A stretch of 64,000 nt of DNA from Chaetoderma sp. LZ-2023a (lineage: Eukaryota; Mollusca; Caudofoveata; Chaetodermatida; Chaetodermatidae), in assembly GCA_034401795.1 (NCBI GenBank), contig CM067365.1, positions 8,297,343 to 8,361,342 of the forward strand, given 5' to 3'. The notes below the pieces were generated by a model. The model saw only the letters and a program-made list of their open reading frames with translations, searched no databases and was not told the DNA's origin. Within the stretch, counting starts at the first letter, position 1, and the number at the start of each line of letters is the position of its first letter. Both the position numbers and the translations under genes were made by a program. Positions 56,033 to 64,000 of the stretch are shown in pieces.

Positions 56033-56213
56033 ATACCAGCTAACATTTTGAAAATGATTTCACAGAAAATCCCCGCTGCAACAGCCTTCAACCAAAGGGT
56101 TGAAACTGTAATAGGCAGCACCAGCTCAAATTAGTTTCAAAATACTCAACAGAATATTTATAAAACCCTCGATGAGTTTAGTGTTTTGGCAACCCCCTGA
56201 TATAAAACGTATT

Positions 56214-56307
56214 CTGTTGGAAGGTTTTGAAATTAATTTGACTGGAAGCCATTGCTGCCTTAGGCAGCAACGGCTTCCAGTCAAATTAATTTCACTATAT
56301 TCAACAT
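56214..56307. mobile_element. Family A foldback, GGAAGCC / AAATTAATT variant
   Basis: GACTGGAAGCCATTGCTGCC pairs with GGCAGCAACGGCTTCCAGTC around TTA. Both outer arms have the AAATTAATT form. Confidence 0.88.
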
Positions 56308-56398
56308 TCAGCATTCCTGTATGCGTTGAAAATGTGGTGTGGGGAGATTCATTGGTGAAAGAGTTAAGAGGTCTGTTTTTTATGTGCAAATGTGCTTT

Positions 56399-56455
56399 AC
56401 CCACTTAGGCCCACCCACTTAGGCCCACCCACTTAGGCCCACCCACTTAGGCCCA
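56399..56455. repeat. 14-bp minisatellite, four units
   Basis: CCCACTTAGGCCCA repeated four times without change. Confidence 0.95.
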
Positions 56456-57207
56456 ATGTGGGCTTTTGAGTACTTGAGATGTTGCGTGCTGTTGTACATA
56501 TTCCGTAACTAGTACGTACTATCTAATATGTATAAAATCTTTGACAAAGCATCCTATGCGTGATTACTGTATTCTGAGGCTGTATTCTTAGAAACATCCT
56601 ACAGCTGCAAGTAGTCCTTCACTTTTGCCCACTGTGCCTTGTCCTCGGCCAAAATATTTAGCTTCCTCAGGTCCATTCTTGATTTGACTGTACCGAGTTC
56701 TGCTTTCTGAGGTCACCTCGTAGCACGTTTAACAGATTTGTACAATGACGTCCTCCGGGTTTTGCACTACAAAGCAGTGAGCCCGGGATTTCACTTTTCG
56801 TCCATGGTTCGCCGCCACGAAGTATATCGTCATCTTCATCCTTTATAGATAGGTATATGTGGGTGAACTCTTTTTTGGATTCATTCAGAGATTCTCAATT
56901 TATAGTTTGCTCGCGCCGTGGAGTAATTGATTATGACATCATAACTTGAGTGACGGATTAGATTCCTCCACTGTAGCGTGTATGATGTGAGAAATCTTTT
57001 CGTCGGTTTGTCAGAAATAGTTTACTGGAATTCGTTTTATGACAGTATATGGCTTTCAGTCAGATTATTTTCAGAATTCAACTGCTTTCATGTACGGCGT
57101 ACCTTAATATTGTCATGAAATTGAGATACTGGAAGATCACTGATAACAGGGTTACAAGACTAGTGTTATATCGTTGCTCAATTGTTCCAGTAGCAAATTA
57201 AAAATAT

Positions 57208-57253
57208 GGGCCTGGGGTGGGTGGGGGGGGGATGGGGGGTGGGGTGGGGAAGG
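57208..57253 (+). other. Strong G-quadruplex-prone run
   Basis: Six or more G runs of three to nine separated by one or two bases. Confidence 0.65.
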
Positions 57254-57379
57254 AGTTGTGACATTTTCCCTGTCCCAGATGTTAAGCAGCCCTCCAATTT
57301 CTTTTATCCAAAATGATGTTCAGAGATTTATTTTCGTTTGTAAAATGATAAACAGGATATTGTACATGTACATACTTGA

Positions 57380-57637
57380 TAATGGATCTTTCTAGTTTTA
57401 GCTATGCCCCGCCCATCTCTAGCTAAGCTCCACCCACACCCAGCTTGTTTTGGGATTGCTCGATCTCTGAACTCCCTGACTATCAATTTCCAGAAAACTA
57501 TACAGGTAAGCTGTTGCATATTTTGAAACTAATTTGACTGGACGCTGTTTCTGCCTATGGCCGCAACAGCGCCCAGTCAAATTAGTTTCAAAATATTCAA
57601 CAGCATTCTTATTAGATAATAGAGACATACAGTTCTT
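57380..57637 (+). mobile_element. Composite foldback repeat, plus orientation
   Basis: Left flank 'ggatctttctagttttagc', 'gccccgcccatctctagc', 'gggattgctcgatctctg'. Core 57510-57604 with arms GGACGCTGTTTCTGCC / GGCCGCAACAGCGCCC. The right flank is replaced by the tandem array that follows. Confidence 0.75.
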
Positions 57638-58345
57638 GACATATTTCAACCAGATTTGACTGGATGCATTCTATGGTGGTACGCTTTAGAACATCTTTTC
57701 AGAATTTTGATTGATCTAATTTTTTGGGTGAAAATCAGATTATATGAAGAATCTACTGGAAATGGTCAAAGTGCTACTCTTCCTTTAATAGCTGCTTGAC
57801 ATATTTCAACCAAATTTGACTAGATACATTCTATGGTGGTAGGCTCTAGAACATATTTTCAAAATTTTGATTGATCAATTTTTTGGGTGGAAATCTGAGA
57901 TTTTATGAAAAATCTACCGGAAATGGTCAAAATGCGACTTCCTTAGCTGCTCGACATGTTTCAACCAAATTTGACTAGATGCAGTCTTTGGTGGTAGGCT
58001 CTAGAAATTGTATTCAGAATTTTGATTGATCTATTTTTTGGGTGAAAATCTTAGATTTTTTTTAATTTACCTGAAATGGTCAAAATGCTACTGCTCCATA
58101 GCTGCTTGGCATATTTCACCCAAATTTGACTAGAAGCATTCGATGGTGGTAGGCTTTAGAACATCTTTTCAAAATTTTGATTGATCAATTCTGTGTATGA
58201 AAATCGTGAATTTTATGAAAAATTTACCGGAAATGGTCAAAATATTACTCCTCCTCAGCTGCGTGACATATTTCAAACAATTTAACTAGATGCATTTTAT
58301 GGTGGTAGTCGCTAGAACCTCTATTCAGAATTTTGATTGGTCAAT
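57638..58345 (+). repeat. ~157-bp tandem array, about 4.5 units
   Basis: GACATATTTCAACCA-type unit starts at 57638, 57798, 57953, 58108 and 58265. Each unit contains 'aaatttgactaga', 'tctatggtggtaggc' and 'aaattttgattgatc'. Units are diverged. Confidence 0.88.
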
Positions 58346-58419
58346 TTTTCTGGTGGCCATCTGTTTTAATGTAAAGAATCATGTAAATTTAAATGAAAAT
58401 GTTTCAAATGCTATGTCTG

Positions 58420-58990
58420 GGGAAGAAAGCTATCGAAATCGACGATGATCCGAAATCCAAGATGGCCACCAGCCATTGGTGGCCATCTTGAAAATTGCTT
58501 TCCAGATAACTCGTTATCGTTTATCGGATCGCTTTTAAACTTCATCGGATGGTTCGACTACCTCTGGTGAAGAAACCTATCTAGCTTGACAATGGTCCGA
58601 AATCCAAGATGGCTGCCAGCCACCGGTGACCATCTTGAAAATTGGTTTCTGGATGATAACTCCGTTACCGTTTATTGGATTGCTTTGAAACTTCATAGGG
58701 TGGTTGGACTAGGGCTGCGGAAGAAACCTATCGAAATCGATGATGATCCAAAATCCAAGATGGCCACCAGCCACGGGCTGCCATCTTGAAAGTTGGTTTC
58801 TGGATGATATCTCCATTACCATTTATCGGATCACTTCCTAGGGTCGTTGGAATATGTCTGGTGAAGAAACCTATCGAAATTTACGATAATCCAAAATCCA
58901 ATATGGCCACCAGTCAGCGGCAGCCATCTTGAAAATTGGTTTCCGGAAGATACCTCCTTGACCATTTAGCGGATCGCTTTGACACTTAAT
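58420..58990 (+). repeat. ~147-bp tandem array, four units
   Basis: CCGAAATCCAAGATGG-type landmark at 58450, 58597, 58748 and 58891. Each unit also has 'gccatcttgaaaattggtttc' and 'gaagaaacctatcgaaat'. It directly follows the 157-bp array but is not the same unit. Confidence 0.88.
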
Positions 58991-59046
58991 AATGATTACT
59001 GGTCTGAGGAAGAAATGAATATCTTCTGAAAGATGTCATTTATTAG

Positions 59047-59238
59047 TTTGTCATCATGGCGGGGTATTATGCGCCATTTGCGGAGCTCTTGTTAAAACCT
59101 GTTTATGCGATCAAATTGGTCGAATTATTAATGTCAAATTCAACAGAATATGACGTGAATGAAAAATCTGAAGATAAATCTCAAATTAGACGAGTTGAGG
59201 AAAACATTCAGATCTCCTTTGATTTATTTGACAAATAA
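59047..59238 (+). CDS. Possible terminal exon of an unrecognised membrane protein
   Basis: Opens after TATTAG (a weak acceptor, also an in-frame stop if unspliced) and reads FVIMAGYYAPFAELLLKPVY, then an acidic/basic tail (EKSEDKSQIRRVEENIQ) ending in LFDK and a stop. A start at the ATG at 59056 would give 60 residues. The composition looks coding, and it shares strand and membrane character with the exon at 55752-55847. No family recognised. Confidence 0.35.
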   Translation, partial: FVIMAGYYAPFAELLLKPVYAIKLVELLMSNSTEYDVNEKSEDKSQIRRVEENIQISFDLFDK

Positions 59239-59665
59239 TGTTTTAAAGGTGCCATCACCCACAATGGATGTACCAAACATGCCAGATATGACAGCTTCAT
59301 ATGGCTGTTAAAAGTGATTTTTGGGGAACAAATCAGTGATATAAAAAGCTGTTGTATTGAATGTTAAACAATCATATTATCCTGCAAGACTAATACCGTA
59401 TTTTCTTTTGTATATCCATTTAAAAATATTGGCACTGGTATTCATGTATGTGATTCTCGGACATCCTAGCCTCCATTGACTTAGTTTCGTGGCCAGTTCG
59501 TGGGCAGATTTTGTCCCTAATAATGCATGTTAGTGTCTATTGGCCCAGTACCATGCCAGTAACCTGCATTATTTCAGGTTGAATTTAATTTGTGAAATTC
59601 AATTCGTCCTTTAACTGTCTGGCTGATGATTTTTTGCAGACAATATGTTCTAAGGCTTATATCTC
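59239..59665. other. No gene; possible 3' UTR
   Basis: AT-rich text without repeats I can name. If 59047-59238 is a last exon this would be its 3' UTR, but no AATAAA is evident. Confidence 0.35.
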
Positions 59666-59670
59666 TGTAA

Positions 59671-59763
59671 TTGCTAAATATTTTGAAAACAATTTGACTG
59701 AAAGTTGTTGGTGGCTAAGCCACAAAGAACTTTCAGTCAAAATGTTTTCAAAATATTTAGTAA
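59671..59763. mobile_element. Family B foldback, best copy
   Basis: TTTGACTGAAAGTTGTTGG / AACTTTCAGTCAAA arms with GTGGCTAAGCCAC centre. Outer arms CTAAATATTTTGAAAAC / GTTTTCAAAATATTTAG. Same outer design as family A with different inner text. Confidence 0.88.
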
Positions 59764-60121
59764 GTCATGATTTTCTGCTCGTTGAAATTAATGTCTGGTG
59801 TCTTGTAGCAGCGAGATAGTTAAATGTGAATAAAATCACAATTGTTCTTATTACATTCCCCTTTGCTAAGCAATAGAAAATTTTCAAAAAGAGTTCTCTT
59901 GTCTGGAAAATGGAGTTTCCTCAAGACCTCTTCAGAGTGTTTTGGTTATTAAGAAGTTAACTTGACACAAAAGGGTTCAATATTAGACACAAGAGTCAGA
60001 TCTGATGTAAATTTCATTTGTTATGTTTTTTGTGTATATGTACATGTATTCTGGAAATGTTCTTAACCTTGTGACTGAAAAAATTTCTTTTATTTCAATT
60101 ACATGGCAATCATACAGGAAA

Positions 60122-60200
60122 GCTATTGCATATTTTGAAATTAATATGACTGGAAGCCGTTGCTGCCTTAGTTTATTAATTTCAAAATTATTCAACAGAA
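60122..60200. mobile_element. Family A foldback, deleted inner right arm
   Basis: GACTGGAAGCCGTTGCTGCC is present once; the right side jumps to TTATTAATTTCAAA. Confidence 0.65.
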
Positions 60201-60201
60201 T

Positions 60202-60945
60202 TTGCTGTACTGCGTAAAGAATTGACTTTTTCAGTGAAAGAGATAAACCGATCATTATAGTTAGGATACGGTATTTGCGGATTGTCAACCGTATAAAGAA
60301 TGGATGCATCAGATCTGTCACTCAAGCATCTGATGTCATAATCGGTAAAAGCAATCAGAGATTGCAAACCCTTGAGATCTGGTTTTTGTCACATTATTAT
60401 TATTTACTTTATTATTTTATTCGGATCATGGCCAAAGTCTGGAAATGCTCTTGCACAGTAAGTTCCTTTGAGCCAAAATTTCAGCCAAACTGGATGAGTA
60501 GACTTTCAGATAAAGCTCCAAACACACACAACCCTGTCTTTAACGGAAACAGTGGGTTTTTTAAAATCATTTTCACGCGCCTCCGTATTAAAACACACTA
60601 GTAACACTTTGAACCCGAAATGCCAAATACGAAAAATCAATAGATGAATCCTATCTGTCAATCAAGTATATTATGTCACATGTAGAGTGATGCCACTATC
60701 ATAATTGATGGAGAATACTCCGTCATGAAGCTGAACTAGACTTTTAAGTGTACGAATATAAGTTGTTGATATCTGGGGCATCGTTCAATAACCAAGTACT
60801 TGGCAGAATTCACACTATTTTAACAATCTCTAAGAACTCATACTAAAATCTATTCCGCCAAAACCTGGCTTAGCTTTCAAGAACTTATGTCCACTTAACC
60901 CGCTAATGCTTGAGCCGGTCAAAAACATCCCCTGCAGTGGTCCTA
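60202..60945. other. No gene recognised
   Basis: The 108-codon frame 60275-60601 starts in repeat-like text ('atcagatctgtcactcaagcatctgatg') and shows no known motif. Confidence 0.4.
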
Positions 60946-60949
60946 AGCA

Positions 60950-61068
60950 AAGTCCATCTGCAGACCAAGAGATGACGTAGAAAATTTACGATTGAAATGT
61001 AATCGAGCCAGACATTCCAGTGGTATATTTCCAAAAACATTCTCTTGACCTGCAAATGGAAGCTGGCT
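60950..61068. mobile_element. Family C foldback, decayed
   Basis: GCAGACCAAGAGATGACG and the inverse 'cattctcttgacctgcaaatgg'; centre 'cgagccagacattccagtgg'. Confidence 0.65.
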
Positions 61069-61206
61069 ACAAAAAAATTCGATTTTCTTGACCATTAATG
61101 GTCAAGCGGCCAAAGGCGCTTCAGTAGTAGTTTTGAGGAATGTCCATTTACAGGAGGACAACAGAAATCTATTTTTTTGCATGCCCTGTGCTGTAATGCT
61201 CCAATG

Positions 61207-61376
61207 GTAACCCGTAATAGGTTACCTTATATGTTTTAAGGAGACATACATTTGTATGGTAACCTAAATCTTAGAACGCTCATTGATGTCCATACTAAAA
61301 TCAACAGATTAAGCTAACCCATATCAGGTCCCCTAAAATAATGCAACCTCATGGATCATACTTTCAACAGGTTACC
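61207..61376. repeat. GGTAACC/GGTTACC inverted motif cluster
   Basis: GGTAACC at about 61207 and 61259, GGTTACC at about 61223 and 61370. They could form nested hairpins. No family known to me. Confidence 0.4.
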
Positions 61377-61660
61377 ATAAAAGCACACGCTTGTTTTTTG
61401 TAAATGTTAGTGGGACTTTTACAAAATTGTCTTGTTGGGCTGCAAATATTCCAATTTTCTTGAAAAAATATTGCCCATTAAAGGGTCACTTGATATGAGT
61501 AGCTGGGACAAGAACGTGTAAAACCATTTTTAGTCATTTCTTATCAAATCTTATGATCTCATCTGTATTCAGCGGACATTTTGTCTAAGACTTTCGATAA
61601 ATCCACTTTTGATATATTAATTGTGGTCATTTGTCAAGAAATTCAAAATATTTCCCTATC

Positions 61661-61799
61661 AAATGTCAATATTCAGGGCTAGAGAAGACTTACTTTTAAC
61701 AATTAACCACTGGAATGACTGGCTCGATTATTGAGCCAGTCATTCCAGTGGTCAATTTTCAAAAATAGTTTTCTTTTGGTCCGCAAATAGACATTCCTC
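61661..61799. mobile_element. Family C foldback
   Basis: Centre CTGGAATGACTGGCTC / GAGCCAGTCATTCCAG is perfect over 16 bases a side around 'gatt'. Outer arms are somewhat changed. Confidence 0.85.
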
Positions 61800-61954
61800 A
61801 AGACCACTGCAGAGGCGTTCTTGAGTTGGATTGGGCATTAAATGGTTAACTTGGCATATTTTGTATATGTATATGTTTGTATATATGTATAGAATGTGAA
61901 ATACGTATATATCGTGCTATGAAAATTTGTGCAGATAAGTCACCATTCCAGAGT

Positions 61955-62345
61955 ACCCACCCATCATATGATGTCATAATGCACTGCGTGATGTGTACAA
62001 TGACATCATAATGAATGATGTCATGAATGATGTCGATAAGTATGTCACGAACGCATATTAGAAGACAGTCTATGCGTTGTACAAATTGTTTGCTTTTACT
62101 ATTTAATAAATATTCTGTTGACTATTTTGAAACTAATTTGACTGGGCGCTGTTGCTGCCATAGGCAGCAACAGCACCCAGTCAAATTAGTTACAAAATAT
62201 TTAACAGATTCCCTATATAGTTTTCAGGAAATTGATAGCTAGGGAATTTGGGGATCGATCAATCCCAACACGTTGAGGTGTGGGTGGAGCTTAGCTAGTG
62301 ATGGGCGGGGCATAGCTAAAAATGGAAAGGTCCATTTCTACATAA
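61955..62345 (-). mobile_element. Composite foldback repeat, minus orientation, near-full copy
   Basis: Left flank with three 'gatgtcat' words (61970-62030). Core 62115-62207 with perfect GCGCTGTTGCTGCC / GGCAGCAACAGCACC arms around ATA. Right flank 'tagctagggaatttggggatc', 'ggtgtgggtggagc', 'gggcggggcatagc' and GGAAAGGTCC. Confidence 0.82.
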
Positions 62346-62449
62346 GAGGAAAGAAGTCGGAATTACATTCATCCTATTATTGACATAAGCCTTGGTTTAA
62401 CCCTTTAGTGGTCAAGCCATCTAAAACTGACCTCTGTAATTTTATTGTT

Positions 62450-62560
62450 GAATGTCTATTTGCAGTCCAAGAGGAGACAACCTTTGAAAATATATCACTG
62501 GAATGTTTGCCTCGATAACCAAAGCCAGTCAGTCGTACCAGTGAGAATTTTCTAAATTAT
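62450..62560. mobile_element. Family C foldback, decayed
   Basis: TTTGCAGTCCAAGAGGAGAC start and 'gccagtcagtcgtaccagtg' centre remain. Confidence 0.55.
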
Positions 62561-62704
62561 TCAAATTTTTTTTAACAGTTTTGACCATTAAACTGTTAAT
62601 ACCATCATCATAGTAAGAACAACGCGGTTAATTTACGTACCTTACCCAACTTCTCTACAATGTAAGAAATGTTTGAAATTAATTTAGCTGGCATATCTGG
62701 AAGC

Positions 62705-63090
62705 AATGGAGGAATACAGTTTTAGCTACGCCTCGTCCATCTCTAGGTAAGTTCCACCCACGCTTTGTCCATATTGGGGTCAATCGATCCCTGCACACTG
62801 AATATCAATTTCCAAAAATCGATACAGTTAAGATGTTGAATATTTTGAAACTAATTTGACTGGGTGCGGTTGCTGCCTATTGCTGCAACAGACTCCAGTT
62901 AAATTACGTTCTAAAAATTCAACAGAATGCTTATTATATGGTAAACACAGAATCTGTACAACTTGACGGACTATTGAGAGTTAAAGACAGGCTAAATCAC
63001 ATCATTCATAATGTAGTCGATTATGACGTCAGTCTACATGTGACATTGTTGATTATGACATCATATGATTGCTTGAGAAACTGGATTGCC
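62705..63090 (+). mobile_element. Composite foldback repeat, plus orientation
   Basis: Left flank 'agctacgcctcgtccatctc', 'gttccacccacgc', 'ggggtcaatcgatccctg'. Core 62832-62925 with a decayed right arm. Right flank includes a full TGACGTCA (63024-63031) and 'gttgattatgacatcatatg'. Confidence 0.78.
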
Positions 63091-63239
63091 CCATTGCTGC
63101 CAGGGCATTTGCTTCTAGTCAAATTTATTCTGGACTATTCAAGCCGTTTCCTGCATGGGTGTCTTGATATTGAGAAGCAATGATTTCATTGGTTAAGAGT
63201 TAATAATTATTCATGAGCTAACATCAATCACTTGCCAAT

Positions 63240-63600
63240 GAGAAGGAGAGATCTGATCCGTCACTCAATTATATGATGTGATAATCAATTATGTCATATG
63301 TATCATATTATACCTCGATCAAAATGCATAAAGAATACGTCATTTTTTACGAATTATATGTCTGTGAAGAATTTAGTATTTAATAAACATTCTGTTGAAT
63401 ATTTTGAAGCTAATTTAACTGGGCGGGTGCTGCTGCAGCAACAGCATCCAGTCAAATGAGTTTCAAAATATTCAGCAGCTTACATGTCATGCCTGTATAT
63501 TTACCTTGAAAATGGGATTCTGAGAATTAAGTGTTCAAAGTATATAAAATCAATCACAATACAAAGAAAACATGTGCAGAGATTAGCTAGAAATGGGCGT
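63240..63600 (-). mobile_element. Composite foldback repeat, minus orientation
   Basis: Left flank 'tcaattatatgatgtgataatc'. Core 63392-63479 with a shortened centre GTGCTGCTGCAGCAACAGCA. Right flank 'tgtatatttaccttgaaaatg' and 'tagctagaaatgggcgtggc'. Confidence 0.72.
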
Positions 63601-63718
63601 GGCATGGCTAGAAATGAATCTCTATTGCTTGATAGGAAATATGGGAAAGGTTATGGAACATTCATCATTTTAAGCTGGCAGACCAGACATGGCAAATTGT
63701 GTATGCTGTCAAATGTAT

Positions 63719-63796
63719 TCTGTTGAATATTTTGAAATTAACTTGTCTGCAAGCTGTTGCTGCAATAACTTAGTTGAATTAATTTCAAAATATCAT
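63719..63796. mobile_element. Family A foldback, decayed
   Basis: TGTTGAATATTTTGAAATTA start and TTAATTTCAAAATAT end still pair; the inner arms are mostly lost. Confidence 0.65.
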
Positions 63797-64000
63797 ACTT
63801 AATTTAAGCAGATTTCAAATAATATTTTGTTTTAGAACCCGCAAATATTCAATTCTTCATCTATTTTCGGAGATTTTTCAATAGGTTTGGTGGGCCGTTG
63901 GGAGGGGTGGCTTTTTAGTGTCCCCCCCCCCCCTGAAGATAAAAAACTGGCTACCTTAATGACACTGCTGGGAAGCTGTGTGAGTTGTCATATGCTAGTA

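Overview
This is an animal nuclear genome window, not a prokaryotic one. It has short coding exons with GT/AG splice sites in a sea of transposons, foldback repeats, minisatellites and microsatellites. The repeat set (the AGCTCACTTGGCC/GGCCAGGTGAGCT hairpin near position 131, the 'GTGAGCGATACAGGCCCCTTG' repeat end near 32620 and 32770, and 'ATCCAAGATGGCC' repeats) is the kind I associate with marine invertebrates, especially molluscs and other lophotrochozoans. That placement is recalled, not computed.

Two conserved genes can be named. On the minus strand, 10642-10851 is the first coding exon of PMS1 (MutL family, mismatch repair), with an in-frame stop just before its ATG and a consensus splice donor after codon 70. 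On the plus strand, three exons (33755-33928, 35886-36037, 50637-50772) join in phase to a 153-codon ORMDL gene, an ER regulator of serine palmitoyltransferase. The two genes are divergent, as PMS1 and ORMDL1 are in human. ORMDL has a splice acceptor before its ATG exon, so its promoter lies upstream, possibly next to PMS1 near 10.9-11.0 kb.

Layout. 1-10.6 kb: repeats, a broken CR1-like LINE (5285-6655, minus) with a hAT-like MITE inside it, and dispersed foldbacks. 10.6-11.1 kb: PMS1 exon 1 and a candidate two-way promoter. 11.2-13.6 kb: a 5'-truncated LINE with one long open frame but an altered catalytic motif. 14.1-19.5 kb: a decayed Ty3/Gypsy element. 21.7-22.6 and 30.0-31.1 kb: CR1/L2-like LINE remnants. 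24.2-26.0 kb: hAT remnants. 31.1-32.8 kb: tandem repeat. 33.7-36.0 kb: ORMDL exons 1 and 2. 38.2-45.8 kb: a DIRS-type tyrosine-recombinase retrotransposon inside ORMDL intron 2, with inverted terminal repeats and an internal complementary region. 46.5 and 50.6 kb: two copies of ORMDL exon 3. 52-64 kb: composite foldback elements, minisatellites, and three possible exons of an unrecognised gene.

The block 44314-47893 is repeated almost exactly at 48410-51955, with a 500-base run of N between. The first copy runs into the gap through an (AT)n tract and has a one-base frameshift in ORMDL exon 3. The simplest reading is two overlapping contig ends or haplotypes placed side by side, not a real duplication.

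The most unusual signal is a set of more than 25 foldback elements of about 90 bp whose two arms change together between copies. Several sit in the middle of a longer composite repeat that also carries CRE-like TGACGTCA sites.
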